This document shows, piece after piece, positions 9,632 through 18,093 of a stretch of 42,604 nucleotides of DNA. The notes beneath the pieces were generated by a model. That model searched no databases, was not told the origin of the DNA, and saw only the letters and a program-made list of their open reading frames with translations. Source of the stretch: Bacillus sp. (in: firmicutes). GTDB lineage: Bacteria > Bacillota > Clostridia > Lachnospirales > Lachnospiraceae. Every line of letters begins with the position of its first letter. Positions within the stretch are counted from its first letter, which is position 1. Where the stretch lies: the NCBI GenBank assembly GCA_023666125.1, contig JAMPCN010000011.1:1-42604 (forward strand), written 5' to 3'. The position numbers were made by a program, and so were the translations under genes.

Positions 9632-9660
9632 ATTATATCCAAGTGGGAGCGAAAATACAA
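9632..9660 (-). promoter_or_regulatory. Promoter of 6S RNA
   Basis: -35 TTGTAT (9655-9660), 17-nt spacer, perfect -10 TATAAT (9632-9637) on the minus strand; predicted transcript start near 9626. Confidence 0.75.
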
Positions 9661-9685
9661 CTACTATTTACGCGATGATATAACC

Positions 9686-9720
9686 AAAAAAAGGGATATA
9701 TATGATATATATCCCTTTTT
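9686..9720 (-). terminator. Intrinsic terminator after pckA
   Basis: A near-perfect palindrome, GGGATATATAT-g-ATATATATCCC, flanked by A-run and T-run, 48 nt past the pckA stop. It could act in both directions and also insulates the 6S RNA promoter. Confidence 0.8.
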
Positions 9721-9767
9721 GCTCATGCCGTTTTTCTTGTTATATCTTTTTATAACTTTACAATCAA

Positions 9768-11372
9768 TTATAACTGAGGACCGGCTGCAACCAATGCCTT
9801 ACCAGCATCATTACCCTCATATTTTGCAAAGTTTTTCACAAATCTGCCCGCCAAATCCTTTGCCTTGGTCTCCCATTCGGAAGCGTCCGCATAGGTATCG
9901 CGAGGGTCAAGGATATTCGTGTCTACGCCGGGAAGTTCTGTAGGAACTTCAAAGTTAAAGTAAGGAATTTTCTTGGTAGGCGCATTTAAAATATCACCAT
10001 TCAAAATAGCGTCGATGATACCACGGGTATCTTTAATGGTAATACGTTTGCCTGTGCCGTTCCATCCGGTATTTACCAGATATGCCTTAGCGCCGTTCTG
10101 CTGCATCTTCTTAACGAGTTCCTCACCATACTTTGTCGGATGAAGCTCTAAGAATGCCTGACCAAAGCAAGCGGAGAAAGTAGGAGTAGGTTCTGTAATA
10201 CCACGCTCCGTACCGGCTAACTTAGCAGTAAATCCTGACAGGAAATAATACTGTGTCTGTTCCGGCGTAAGGATAGATACCGGAGGAAGTACGCCGAAAG
10301 CATCCGCTGACAGGAAGATTACGTTCTTAGCTGCCGGTGCGGAAGATACAGGACGTACAATGTTCTTAATATGGTTAATCGGATAAGAAACACGGGTATT
10401 CTCCGTTACGCTCTTATCATCAAAATCAATCTTGCCATTTGCATCTACGGTAACGTTCTCCAACAGAGCGTCACGTTTGATTGCATTGTAAATATCAGGC
10501 TCGGAATCCTTGTCCAAATTGATAACTTTTGCATAGCATCCGCCTTCAAAGTTGAATACGCCGTTATCATCCCAGCCATGCTCGTCATCGCCGATTAACA
10601 GTCTCTTCGGGTCTGTGGAAAGAGTAGTCTTTCCTGTTCCGGAAAGTCCGAAGAATACTGCCGTATTCTTACCATCCATATCTGTATTCGCGGAGCAGTG
10701 CATGGAAGCGATACCTTTCAACGGCAGATAGTAGTTCATCATGGAGAACATACCTTTCTTCATCTCGCCGCCGTACCATGTATTGATGATAACCTGCTCA
10801 CGGCTTGTAATATTGAAAGCAACACAGGTCTCGGAATTTAAGCCTAAGTCCTTGTAATTCTCAACTTTTGCTTTGGAAGCATTGTAAACAACAAAATCAG
10901 GCTCAAAGTTCTTCAGCTCCTCATCACTGGGCTGAATGAACATATTCTTAATAAAATGCGCCTGCCATGCAACTTCCATAATAAAGCGAACAGCCATACG
11001 GGTATCTTTATTAGCTCCGCAGAAAGCGTCTACAACAAAGAGTCTCTTGCCGGACAATTCGTTCTTTGCAATGTCCTTTACAGTCGCCCATGTAGCCTCT
11101 GTCATAGGATGGTTATCATTCTTGTACTCGTCTGACGTCCACCAAACGGTATCTTTAGAATTTGCATCCATTACTATGTACTTGTCTTTCGGAGAACGTC
11201 CCGTATAGATACCGGTCATAACGTTTACTGCGCCAAGTTCCGTCACCTGACCTTTTTCATATCCTTCCAGTCCGGACTTTGTCTCTTCCTCATACAATAC
11301 GTCAAAGGAAGGATTGTGTACGATTTCCGTTGTTCCGGTAATGCCGTACTTGCTCAAATCGATTGCTGCCAT
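9768..11372 (-). CDS. pckA: Phosphoenolpyruvate carboxykinase (ATP)
   Basis: Interconverts oxaloacetate plus ATP and phosphoenolpyruvate plus CO2 plus ADP; in fermentative anaerobes it often runs toward oxaloacetate. Seen: the P-loop [11 protein letters not shown], the metal-binding run [40 protein letters not shown], and RVSYPINHI with the adenine-site sequences after it. From ATG 11372 it has 534 residues, the usual length. The open frame extends 38 codons further upstream, but the [10 protein letters not shown] start has AGAGAGG at a good distance and matches the family's N-terminus. It is monocistronic, with a strong terminator downstream. Confidence 0.97.
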   Translation of the reverse strand: MAAIDLSKYGITGTTEIVHNPSFDVLYEEETKSGLEGYEKGQVTELGAVNVMTGIYTGRSPKDKYIVMDANSKDTVWWTSDEYKNDNHPMTEATWATVKDIAKNELSGKRLFVVDAFCGANKDTRMAVRFIMEVAWQAHFIKNMFIQPSDEELKNFEPDFVVYNASKAKVENYKDLGLNSETCVAFNITSREQVIINTWYGGEMKKGMFSMMNYYLPLKGIASMHCSANTDMDGKNTAVFFGLSGTGKTTLSTDPKRLLIGDDEHGWDDNGVFNFEGGCYAKVINLDKDSEPDIYNAIKRDALLENVTVDANGKIDFDDKSVTENTRVSYPINHIKNIVRPVSSAPAAKNVIFLSADAFGVLPPVSILTPEQTQYYFLSGFTAKLAGTERGITEPTPTFSACFGQAFLELHPTKYGEELVKKMQQNGAKAYLVNTGWNGTGKRITIKDTRGIIDAILNGDILNAPTKKIPYFNFEVPTELPGVDTNILDPRDTYADASEWETKAKDLAGRFVKNFAKYEGNDAGKALVAAGPQL

Positions 11373-11425
11373 ATCTTTTACCTCTCTTCCATAATTGTAA
11401 ATTTTAGAAAAATTTATTCTAAACA

Positions 11426-11454
11426 ATTCTACCATGAATTCCCTTATCAGTAAA
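11426..11454 (-). promoter_or_regulatory. Candidate promoter of pckA
   Basis: -35 TTTACT (11449-11454), 17-nt spacer, -10 TAGAAT (11426-11431) on the minus strand, about 50 nt before the chosen start. It lies inside the upstream extension of the open frame, which supports the shorter gene model. Confidence 0.45.
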
Positions 11455-11542
11455 GTTTTTTTTCTTGTTTTAAAGATGACAAACAATTATATTAATATTA
11501 TCAACTCACAAAATGCCAAAACCCTAAAATTTTTTAACCCTT

Positions 11543-11920
11543 CTATGTAATCATTTCCCCAAGTGAAGTCACTAATTCATCCACAGGATAATGCTTAGTA
11601 TTTCCTGTTATCAATTTAATTTTACAACTTTTAGCAATATCATAGAATATCCTGTCTTTTTCATCAGAAACGGGAAACGTTGAACTTGTCACTTCTACCC
11701 AAATAGCATTATCTTTGAACCACTCCAACACATATATTATCGTATCCTCATCAAAAGCAAATTTTTCTCTATGCAGCACTTCTTCATATTCTTTATATAC
11801 TTCCTGACTTATAAAAACAGCATACTTTCCGTCAAAAACTTCTGATAAAAATTGAAATGCCTTACCATCTGGAGACAATAATGCCGACACAATTATATTG
11901 GTATCTATTATTAACTCCAT
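11543..11920 (-). CDS. PIN-domain toxin of a type II toxin-antitoxin pair
   Basis: A 125-residue PIN-fold protein of the COG1569 type, expected to be a metal-dependent ribonuclease. Acidic residues sit at the expected places: LIIDTNIIVSAL near the N-terminus (first Asp), the Glu of YKEYEEVL, and DEKDRIFYDIAK with LITGNTKHY near the C-terminus. Its ATG at 11920 overlaps the antitoxin stop by one base (TGATG), and a GTG one codon earlier is also possible. The pair lies between pckA and rpmB with no other mobile gene nearby. Its targets cannot be read from sequence. Confidence 0.85.
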   Translation of the reverse strand: MELIIDTNIIVSALLSPDGKAFQFLSEVFDGKYAVFISQEVYKEYEEVLHREKFAFDEDTIIYVLEWFKDNAIWVEVTSSTFPVSDEKDRIFYDIAKSCKIKLITGNTKHYPVDELVTSLGEMIT

Positions 11921-12120
11921 CACAATTTTTCGCTCCTATATCTCTCGATTTCTTCATCAATTTCCTCCATTGACATAGGATTCTGTTTTACATACTTTTG
12001 CCTTGCTTGTCTTAAAACATTAGACGGTTTATCTGAAAGTCGTTCAACTAACATGACAATCATATTATAATCTTCCTCTGATAGTGCTTCAAGTTTAACT
12101 GCTAATTCGGATGCGCTCAT
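11920..12120 (-). CDS. Antitoxin partner of the PIN-domain toxin
   Basis: A 66-residue, charged, mostly helical protein (ALSEEDYNMIVMLVERLSDKP, then a lysine-rich stretch and EEIDEEIERYRSEKL). Size, order (antitoxin first) and overlap with the PIN gene fit a type II antitoxin. The N-terminal part resembles the DUF2281-like or AbrB-less antitoxins found with COG1569 toxins, but the DNA-binding fold is not clear. RBS GGAGAA lies before ATG 12120. Confidence 0.75.
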   Translation of the reverse strand: MSASELAVKLEALSEEDYNMIVMLVERLSDKPSNVLRQARQKYVKQNPMSMEEIDEEIERYRSEKL

Positions 12121-12234
12121 AATTTTATTTCTCCTGCCAATTTATCAATTTCTTGCACTTCTAATAATAGTATATCATATCTTTTTAACTTTACAACTCT
12201 GCGTCATCCTTTTCTTGTTTCGGCTTCGTTTTCA

Positions 12235-12322
12235 TTGTCTGAAATGGGATTTTTATGAAAATTTATGCTTGCAATCTTTCTTCATTTCTGATATTATACA
12301 AATGTTGTTTCATTTCAGACAA
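12235..12322. repeat. 12-bp inverted repeat flanking the rpmB promoter
   Basis: TTGTCTGAAATG at 12235-12246 and its exact complement CATTTCAGACAA at 12311-12322 bracket the -35 and -10 boxes of rpmB, with 64 nt between arms. The arrangement would suit a regulator binding on both sides, but one chance repeat of this size is also possible. Confidence 0.5.
12269..12297 (+). promoter_or_regulatory. Promoter of rpmB
   Basis: -35 TTGCAA (12269-12274), 17-nt spacer, -10 TATTAT (12292-12297), about 50 nt upstream of the rpmB start. Confidence 0.65.
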
Positions 12323-12352
12323 AGAATCGATAAATTGTTAGGAGGTGCAAAG

Positions 12353-12538
12353 ATGGCTAAATGTGATATTTGTGGTAAAGGCGCTCATTTCGGAAATAAC
12401 GTCAGCCATTCTCATAGAAGATCTAACAGAATCTGGCATTCTAATATTCAGAATGTAAAATGCAAAGTAAACGGTGCATCCAGGAAACTGCATGTATGCA
12501 CACAGTGCTTAAAATCCGGAAAAGTTGAAAGAGCTTAA
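12353..12538 (+). CDS. rpmB: 50S ribosomal protein L28
   Basis: A 61-residue ribosomal protein of the large subunit. Seen: MAKCDICGKG, VSHSHRRSNRIW, and a C-terminal VCTQCLKSGKVERA. The two Cys-x2-Cys pairs (CDIC and CTQC) show it is the zinc-binding (C+) form. The ATG at 12353 follows a strong AGGAGGTG; the longer open frame before it is not coding. It is a single gene with its own promoter and terminator and is the only plus-strand gene in the first 18 kb. Confidence 0.98.
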   Translation: MAKCDICGKGAHFGNNVSHSHRRSNRIWHSNIQNVKCKVNGASRKLHVCTQCLKSGKVERA

Positions 12539-12555
12539 GTAATGCAGATGTAAGA

Positions 12556-12590
12556 AAGACATGATATCATTCGGTATCATGTCTTTTTTA
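12556..12590 (+). terminator. Intrinsic terminator after rpmB
   Basis: Hairpin AGACATGATA...TATCATGTCT followed by TTTTTTA. It may also serve the convergent J-domain gene on the other strand. Confidence 0.85.
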
Positions 12591-12596
12591 TATTTT

Positions 12597-13268
12597 TTAC
12601 GCCCATTTTCCTATATCATAATCGCTCTTCAAATTCTCGTATTCTTTATTAATCATCTGGATAATCTCTTTATCCCCCGCTACATTATCGGGATGGAAAA
12701 TCTTAATCAAATCTTTATAACGTTTTTTTAGCGCAAGCGGATTTTTCACGCCGCGAAAGAAAGCGGAAACGTCTCTGCCCATGCCATAGGAGGGCTGTTC
12801 CATGACTTCCCTCTGCGCTTCCATTTTTGCGCGTTCCTTTTCCAAACGCCTGCGGTCCATATCGAGCTGCTCAAAGCCGCCTTTTAAAATATCCATTTTT
12901 TTCTCAAAAAAGAGAGCGTCATCTTTTAACCGCTGTTTTTCCACGGACATTTTGCGGTTCAACGCTTTCATTTCCTCCTGAAACTGTTCTTTTTCCTTTG
13001 AAAACTGTTCCTGATTCTCTTCCAGTTCCCTGGCCGCCGTTATCAGTCTGACATTCTCCCGAAACAGCCAGGATTTTAACTTATTCAGTTCATCCTGTGA
13101 ACCGTTTTTTAGTATTTCTTCTATATTTTCTATACTTTTGCCCGCAGCATCGCTATTTTCCGTTAAAGGGCTGTCTGCTGCACCGCTATTGACAGCTTCC
13201 TCATTTACCGCTTCCTCGCTTACAGCGTCATTTATCATATCGTCACTTACCATTTTTTCTTCCATCAT
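12597..13268 (-). CDS. J-domain protein with N-terminal coiled coil
   Basis: A 223-residue protein. Residues 1-55 are acidic and low complexity, about 60-160 form a long coiled coil rich in Glu, Lys and Gln, and about 175-223 form a truncated J domain with the HPD motif (KRYKDLIKIFHPDNVAGD) and INKEYENLKSDY. J domains stimulate DnaK ATPase; with no zinc-finger or client domain, this looks like a specialised co-chaperone tethered by its coiled coil. DnaK partnership is inferred from the HPD motif. The gene is alone between rpmB and a small membrane protein gene. Two adjacent ATGs (13268 and 13265) follow AGGTAG. Confidence 0.8.
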   Translation of the reverse strand: MMEEKMVSDDMINDAVSEEAVNEEAVNSGAADSPLTENSDAAGKSIENIEEILKNGSQDELNKLKSWLFRENVRLITAARELEENQEQFSKEKEQFQEEMKALNRKMSVEKQRLKDDALFFEKKMDILKGGFEQLDMDRRRLEKERAKMEAQREVMEQPSYGMGRDVSAFFRGVKNPLALKKRYKDLIKIFHPDNVAGDKEIIQMINKEYENLKSDYDIGKWA

Positions 13269-13287
13269 AACTACCTATGCCTTTTTC

Positions 13288-13326
13288 ATCTAATAAACAT
13301 GCCTCCCGCCCAGTCTGCAATATTTG
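13288..13326 (-). repeat. GCAGACTG 5'-element, copy C (before the J-domain gene)
   Basis: On the minus strand: ATTGCAGACTG (core 13311-13318), GGCGGGAGG, CATGTTTATTAG. The ATG here opens only a four-codon frame that stops at TGA, about 20 nt before the J-domain start. So in this copy the element is not the gene's own start. GTTTGC about 25 nt upstream could pair with GCAGAC. Confidence 0.5.
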
Positions 13327-13343
13327 TAACTAAAAGATGCAAA

Positions 13344-13484
13344 CTAGTCGCAGCAAAAAAAATTATAACCGATTAACATTAATAATACAATCAAAATAAA
13401 TCCCACAAAACGATTCGTCATAAAAAGCATAACCAGCATACCCGCCGCAACACAAAATGCTACAAGTCCAATCAATTTCTTCAT
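13344..13484 (-). CDS. Small membrane protein, 46 residues
   Basis: Starts at ATG 13484 (MKKLIGLVAFCVAAG) with AGGAAGAG upstream; a longer frame to 13529 has no ribosome-binding site. Almost the whole chain is two hydrophobic segments (about 3-20 and 24-42), ending in YNFFCCD. A pair of cysteines at the very end is unusual and could be on the inner or outer face. No function is recognised; translation is supported by the start signal and composition only. Confidence 0.6.
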   Translation of the reverse strand: MKKLIGLVAFCVAAGMLVMLFMTNRFVGFILIVLLMLIGYNFFCCD

Positions 13485-13562
13485 ACACTCTTCCTGTTTA
13501 TGCTTTTTATTATCATATGCAGCAAACATGCCGTTGGTGTCCGGCCTAAAAAGTCTTACATT

Positions 13563-13964
13563 CTATGAATTTTCCTTATTCTCCTCCGGGAAAGCAATAT
13601 CCACCGCCGCGTCGTCCGCTATCATTTCTTCTTTCGGCGCGGTAAATTTATCCACAATGTCGGGAATCATGTCAAGGACTTTCGTAATCGTATCCTGGTT
13701 CTTGATATTGACAAGTTTCGTCGAGCCGTTTTTGATAACAAGCACCGCACTCGGACTCATTTTCGCGGAAAATCCGCCTCCGCCTCCGTTTTTCTTATCC
13801 GCCGCGCTCGCGCCTGCGCCGACGCCGAACGTAACGTCCACAAGCGGTAAGATAATGGTATCTCCAATCTGCGTTGCCTCTCCTATGACCGTCTTTGTTG
13901 ATAAAACGGCATTCATCCCTTTCATAAGAGATTCTATTACACCGGTAAAATTATTCTCTGCCAT
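13563..13964 (-). CDS. gerW: GerW/YtfJ family sporulation protein
   Basis: 133 residues with the family pattern: VIGEATQIGDTIILPLVDVTFGVGAG, then a glycine-rich GGGGGFSAK and SPSAVLVIKNG. In Bacillus subtilis the homologue GerW (YtfJ) is a spore protein needed for germination with some nutrients. Its partner there, YtfI, is a DUF2953 protein, and a DUF2953 gene sits immediately upstream here (stop 13965, start 13964), so the pair is conserved. The last gene of the deoC-led operon. Confidence 0.9.
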   Translation of the reverse strand: MAENNFTGVIESLMKGMNAVLSTKTVIGEATQIGDTIILPLVDVTFGVGAGASAADKKNGGGGGFSAKMSPSAVLVIKNGSTKLVNIKNQDTITKVLDMIPDIVDKFTAPKEEMIADDAAVDIAFPEENKENS

Positions 13965-14960
13965 TTATGCGTCCTCCTTCTTAAACAGTTTGAGTAATTT
14001 TCTGATATCCTTATTAAAATAAATACGAACCGCGGCTCTTATAAACGTAAACAGTTTTATTTTCCCCTTAATATGAATATCGCCCTCGGCTCTCTTTTCA
14101 TCAAAATCCGGCGTGATGTTCACATTTCCACCGATAAGCGGATACAGCATTCCGTAATAGGCTAAAATATCGGCCGTAGACGCCGGGGCGCCCGTGCCAA
14201 TTACCAGGTCAGCCTGAAATTTGCGCGGCTTTATATAAGAAAAAATATGAATCAGTTCTTCCTTACATACAGAATAACTTTGTTTAAATGTTTCACTTTG
14301 CAAAACATTACAATAGTATTCTATATTTTCCCGTATCTTTTTCATTTTATCACAGATTCCCTTAATTGTGTACCATATATTTTGAAAGATACCGCAGATT
14401 TTCGCTATCCAGCCTGAAATACGCGCTTTCATGGAGATTTTGGGCGGTTTTTGGGGCATTTCGGACTCTGCAGCGTCCGCCGTCTGTCCGCCGCCTGTTT
14501 CCCGTTTAGCGCCTGTTTCCTGTGGCGCGCCAGTACTCTGTTCATCACCGCTTTCCCGTGACGCAGCCGTTTTCTGTTCTTGCGCAGCCTCTGTCCGTGT
14601 ATCGGATTCCTGCCCTTTCACATTCTCACACGGTGCATCCGTTTTCCGGGTCCTATGTTTTTTCGTCTTTTTATGCGCCTTTTCCTTTTTCGGCAGCCTG
14701 AACACGGTCAAAATAAATATCCGCACCCTTGCCCAAAGCTGTGTGGAATAACCGGCCCTGATATTGATAATATGCAAAAGCCAGGTAATTTTTGCGCTGA
14801 CCTCTACCGGCGGATTTTCCTCTCCTTCCACACGCTTTGCATCTATCCTGTAGCGGATGGGAACAAATAGCGCAAGACAAATCCCTAAAAGGATAAGGCC
14901 AAGCAGGACGCCTATTATGATTCCTATTATTTTCAAAATCAGCAACACTATATGTAACAT
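13965..14960 (-). CDS. DUF2953 (YtfI-like) membrane protein
   Basis: 331 residues: an N-terminal membrane segment (about 5-32, LLGLILLGICLALFVPI), a conserved RYRIDAKR start of the soluble part, a long low-complexity middle (about 95-170, rich in Glu, Lys, Thr and Gln), and the DUF2953 domain at the C-terminus (ADLVIGTGAPASTADILAYYG, then GNVNITPDFDEKRAEGDI). The partner of GerW/YtfJ in sporulating Firmicutes. It begins 6 nt after the previous gene and abuts gerW, consistent with one transcript. The biochemical role is not known. Confidence 0.85.
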   Translation of the reverse strand: MLHIVLLILKIIGIIIGVLLGLILLGICLALFVPIRYRIDAKRVEGEENPPVEVSAKITWLLHIINIRAGYSTQLWARVRIFILTVFRLPKKEKAHKKTKKHRTRKTDAPCENVKGQESDTRTEAAQEQKTAASRESGDEQSTGAPQETGAKRETGGGQTADAAESEMPQKPPKISMKARISGWIAKICGIFQNIWYTIKGICDKMKKIRENIEYYCNVLQSETFKQSYSVCKEELIHIFSYIKPRKFQADLVIGTGAPASTADILAYYGMLYPLIGGNVNITPDFDEKRAEGDIHIKGKIKLFTFIRAAVRIYFNKDIRKLLKLFKKEDA

Positions 14961-14966
14961 CGCTTA

Positions 14967-15299
14967 CTATGCCTTTCCTGCCGCCTGAAATTCGGGGAAC
15001 AAATATTTTTTTAAATCGGCGTCACCATTTTGCGCTACCGCCTCTTTCGCAATTTCGCAGACCAAGGCAACCGCCTCTTCATAACTGCCCGCAATGCCGA
15101 TAATATACGGCGCATTTTCTTTCTTTTTATAATAGGGCTGTTCTAACAGCATATTATGGCATATTTCAAGCTGGTCGCTTCCCGAGGCCAGTATAATGAC
15201 AAATACCCGTAACTGTCCGGCATGATGTTTCAATTTTCTTTTTACCTTATTCGGCTCTTTTATAGTGTCTCCGATATACAGATTTTTATAAAATTTCAT
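14967..15299 (-). CDS. Conserved small protein, unknown
   Basis: 110 residues, mixed alpha/beta, no membrane segment or signal: MKFYKNLYIGDTIKEPNKVKRKL, a hydrophobic strand VFVIILASGSDQLEI, and IIGIAGSYEEAVALVCEIAKEA. Not recognised. Tight spacing (19 nt after the aminopeptidase gene, 6 nt before the DUF2953 gene) and typical codon use argue it is real. Possibly a sporulation accessory, by context alone. Confidence 0.7.
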   Translation of the reverse strand: MKFYKNLYIGDTIKEPNKVKRKLKHHAGQLRVFVIILASGSDQLEICHNMLLEQPYYKKKENAPYIIGIAGSYEEAVALVCEIAKEAVAQNGDADLKKYLFPEFQAAGKA

Positions 15300-15318
15300 A
15301 CATCCCCCAAATATGCTG

Positions 15319-17115
15319 TCAGCCTTTTACAACAGGTGAAGTTACTTTACGAAGCCACTTACGCTCTTCTTCCTCTAAATAAGGCGCCGCCTTTTCATAA
15401 ACTTTTTCATGATAGGCATTTAACCTCTTGATATCATTATCCTGCATATAGGCCGGCTCTATTGCCTCCAAATCAATCGGCACATAAGTCAGTGTATCAA
15501 AATGCATGAACTGCCCGTCTCCGTTTTTGACGCCGCGTTTTGCCACGATAATATTTTCCGTACGGATGCCGTGGCTTTTTTCCATATAGACGCCCGGTTC
15601 ATTTGAAATGACCATCCCCTCTTCGATAACGGCCTCCTCCGCCTCTTTCGCATACCGCCACCGAATACTCTGCGGCCCTTCATGCACATTTAAAATATAG
15701 CCAACGCCATGCCCCGTACCGCACTTATAATCAATGTTTAATTCCCATAACGGCTCTCTTGCCAGAATATCCAGATTCCTTCCGGTGCATCCGTATAAAA
15801 AGTTCGCCGCGCTAAGCCGCAGCATACCGACCGCAACCGCCGTAAAATGCTTTTTTATTTCCTCGCTGATTTCGCCCAGCACAATCGTCCTGGTAACGTC
15901 CGTCGTGCCGCCCATGTATTGACCGCCAGAGTCAACCAATAACATCCCTGCCGCTTCCAATTCCTTATAATCGGACGCAGTCGCCTCATAGTGCATCATG
16001 GCCGCATTTTCCTTATATGCGCTTATCGTCGGGAAAGATAAGTCCAAAAAACCTTCCACTTCTTTTCGCAGACCGTCTAACTTCATGGCCGCCGAATACT
16101 CATTTATCGGTATTTTCCCGATACTGTTTTTTAGCCAGTAAATAAACTTTATCAAGGCAACGCTGTCCTTTAAATACACCTCTTCCATATGCGCCAATTC
16201 CACCGGATTTTTAACAGCTTTTAACTGCTGCGACGGATTTGCGCAGATGACCGTTTCCGCTCTGTCTGCCAGACATTGATACAGCGTATAATTAATATTT
16301 TTGTCATCTAACAGGATTCTGTCTACCGGCATTTTTCTTAAAAACGCCTCTATCTCGTCATACTCTTTCAGCGTAATATTCCACTTGGCGGCATATTGCG
16401 CCAGCTTATCGCCCACCGCTTTTGGCCGGATAAAAAGATAGCAGTCCGTCATCGTGATAACGCCGTAAGATAATGCCACCGGATTACACTCCACATCCCC
16501 GCCCCTGATGTTTAATGTCCACATCAAATCATCGAGTTTTGCCAGTAAATGCGCCGTACATTTTTCCTGCTGCATCTTTTCCCTAATCTGCGCAAGTTTT
16601 TCTTCTACGCTCTGTCCGCAATAATCCTGCGGCAGTGCAAAAACAGGCCCGCCAGGCATATCCGGCCGCCCTTCCCAGAGACTTCCCGCAATATCTTTTT
16701 CATATCGGAACGTAATATTTTTATGCTGTAAAACCTTTTTCAATGTATTACCGTAGGACGCCGTAACAACCCTGCCGTCAAAGCCGAGGCTTTCACCGTC
16801 TTTCATATTATCAGCCAGATACTGCTCTATCGTCGGTACGCCCTCTTCCTGCATCCGAAACAGGGTAATGCCGCTTCCCGCCAGTTCTTTCTGTGCTTGA
16901 ATAAAATAACGTCCGTCCGTCCAAAGACCCGCTTTCGTACGCTCGACAAGCAGCGTGCCGTTTGAACCGGTAAAACCGGAAAAATATTCCCGCACCTTAA
17001 AATAATCGCTGACATATTCCGAGTTATGATAATCCGATGTGGGAATCAAATAAAAGTCTATATGCTCTTTTTCCATTTCAGTCTGCAAAAGCGCAATTTT
17101 ATCTTTTATTTCCAT
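15319..17115 (-). CDS. Aminopeptidase P family (M24) Xaa-Pro peptidase
   Basis: Removes the N-terminal residue before proline. The 598-residue length matches the long, three-domain form: two creatinase-like N domains (about 5-140 and 150-300), the pita-bread catalytic domain (about 310-535) and an extra C-terminal domain (about 540-598). Five metal ligands are visible in order: Asp in LLVDSGGQYMGGTTDVTR (two Asp), His in GTGHGVGYILNVHEGPQ, Glu in VISNEPGVY, and Glu in GIRTENIIV. It starts 4 nt after deoC, so the two are cotranscribed. Likely cytosolic, as no signal sequence is seen. Confidence 0.94.
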   Translation of the reverse strand: MEIKDKIALLQTEMEKEHIDFYLIPTSDYHNSEYVSDYFKVREYFSGFTGSNGTLLVERTKAGLWTDGRYFIQAQKELAGSGITLFRMQEEGVPTIEQYLADNMKDGESLGFDGRVVTASYGNTLKKVLQHKNITFRYEKDIAGSLWEGRPDMPGGPVFALPQDYCGQSVEEKLAQIREKMQQEKCTAHLLAKLDDLMWTLNIRGGDVECNPVALSYGVITMTDCYLFIRPKAVGDKLAQYAAKWNITLKEYDEIEAFLRKMPVDRILLDDKNINYTLYQCLADRAETVICANPSQQLKAVKNPVELAHMEEVYLKDSVALIKFIYWLKNSIGKIPINEYSAAMKLDGLRKEVEGFLDLSFPTISAYKENAAMMHYEATASDYKELEAAGMLLVDSGGQYMGGTTDVTRTIVLGEISEEIKKHFTAVAVGMLRLSAANFLYGCTGRNLDILAREPLWELNIDYKCGTGHGVGYILNVHEGPQSIRWRYAKEAEEAVIEEGMVISNEPGVYMEKSHGIRTENIIVAKRGVKNGDGQFMHFDTLTYVPIDLEAIEPAYMQDNDIKRLNAYHEKVYEKAAPYLEEEERKWLRKVTSPVVKG

Positions 17116-17119
17116 GTTA

Positions 17120-17773
17120 TCATGATACCCCTTTCAATAAACCTACCGCTCTGGAAGTTCCAATCCGCTCACACCCCTCGGCTAAAAACGCTTCCATGTC
17201 CTCTAATGTGGAAATGCCTCCGGCCGCCTTGATTTTCACCTGGGAACCGATATGTTTTTTGAACAGCCTGATATCCTCTATCGCCGCTCCGGCCGTGCCA
17301 AATCCCGTTGAAGTTTTGATATAATCCGCGCCTGCATTCGTCACCGCATGGCACATGGCAATTTTTTGCGCTTCGTCCAGATAGCAGGTCTCAATAATCA
17401 CTTTTAATATATGCCCGCCGCACGCTTTCTTTACCTGCCGGATTTCCTCTTCCACTTTATCATACAGCCCGTTTTTTACATCGGTAATATTGATGACCAT
17501 ATCAATCTCATTCGCGCCGTCTTTTATCGCATGGAGAGCCTCCTCCACCTTGGCCTGCGTTACGCAGTAGCCTAACGGGAAGCCGATAACCGTACAAATA
17601 TTGACTTCTTTATCATATGTATCGTGAATCCGTTTTACATATGCGGGCGGCACACAGACAGACGCCGTCTGATATAAAATGGCGTCGTCACACAACTCCA
17701 CAATATCTTCCCATGTCGCATACGGTTTTAACAACGTATGGTCTACATGGCTTAGTATTTCCTGTTTATTCAT
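17120..17773 (-). CDS. deoC: Deoxyribose-phosphate aldolase
   Basis: Splits 2-deoxyribose 5-phosphate into glyceraldehyde 3-phosphate and acetaldehyde in deoxynucleoside breakdown. Seen: DHTLLKP near the N-terminus, SVCVPPAYV, GFPLG, NEIDMVINI, KVIIETCYL, the Schiff-base lysine in YIKTSTGF and the second active-site lysine in VKIKAAGGI. At 217 residues from ATG 17773 the length is normal; a GTG two codons upstream is an alternative. AAAGGAG precedes. First gene of a five-gene operon running to gerW. Confidence 0.97.
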   Translation of the reverse strand: MNKQEILSHVDHTLLKPYATWEDIVELCDDAILYQTASVCVPPAYVKRIHDTYDKEVNICTVIGFPLGYCVTQAKVEEALHAIKDGANEIDMVINITDVKNGLYDKVEEEIRQVKKACGGHILKVIIETCYLDEAQKIAMCHAVTNAGADYIKTSTGFGTAGAAIEDIRLFKKHIGSQVKIKAAGGISTLEDMEAFLAEGCERIGTSRAVGLLKGVS

Positions 17774-17813
17774 CTTCACAACTCTCCTTTACTCCCTACT
17801 GCCTCTGATACCT

Positions 17814-17842
17814 ATTTTAATACCTTTTGTCTGCATTCGCAA
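17814..17842 (-). promoter_or_regulatory. Candidate promoter of the deoC operon
   Basis: -35 TTGCGA (17837-17842), 17-nt spacer, -10 TAAAAT (17814-17819) on the minus strand, about 40 nt before deoC. Confidence 0.5.
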
Positions 17843-17915
17843 TAACAATAAAATTGTGCAATTTGTTAAAACTTTCTAAAATTTTTCTTCAATTTCATTT
17901 TTTCGGGTGTTTTCA

Positions 17916-17924
17916 TGATATAAT
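17916..17924 (+). promoter_or_regulatory. Extended -10 promoter of citrate synthase
   Basis: TGATATAAT is a full extended -10 (TGnTATAAT) with no good -35. It would start a leader of about 160 nt before gltA. Confidence 0.55.
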
Positions 17925-17937
17925 GAACGCATAGGAA

Positions 17938-18080
17938 AAGCAAGCGACTGCGAAGCAGGCATTTGTTTTTCATGCGTCATTAACGAGCAAACGTCCGATG
18001 CAATCGGACAAAAAGCGCGCCAGCGCGTGTTTGCGAGTCTATTTCACGCTTATCTAATCAATCACTAATCACTATGAAAG
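17938..18080 (+). promoter_or_regulatory. Structured 5' leader of citrate synthase
   Basis: This GC-richer leader folds by eye into a junction. GCAAAC (about 17987) pairs with GTTTGC (about 18029) and encloses two perfect hairpins: GTCCGAT-gca-ATCGGAC, and GCGCGC-cagcgcg-type pairing. There is no clear terminator and no open frame. It matches no riboswitch class I can name. It may be an untranslated regulatory element or a family-specific repeat. Confidence 0.5.
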
Positions 18081-18093
18081 GAGGCCTAATCTC

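Noticed and set aside
17081-17100. A fourth GCAGACTG element (complement near 17085)
   Set aside because: It falls inside the coding start of the aminopeptidase P gene and lacks the purine run and CATG.
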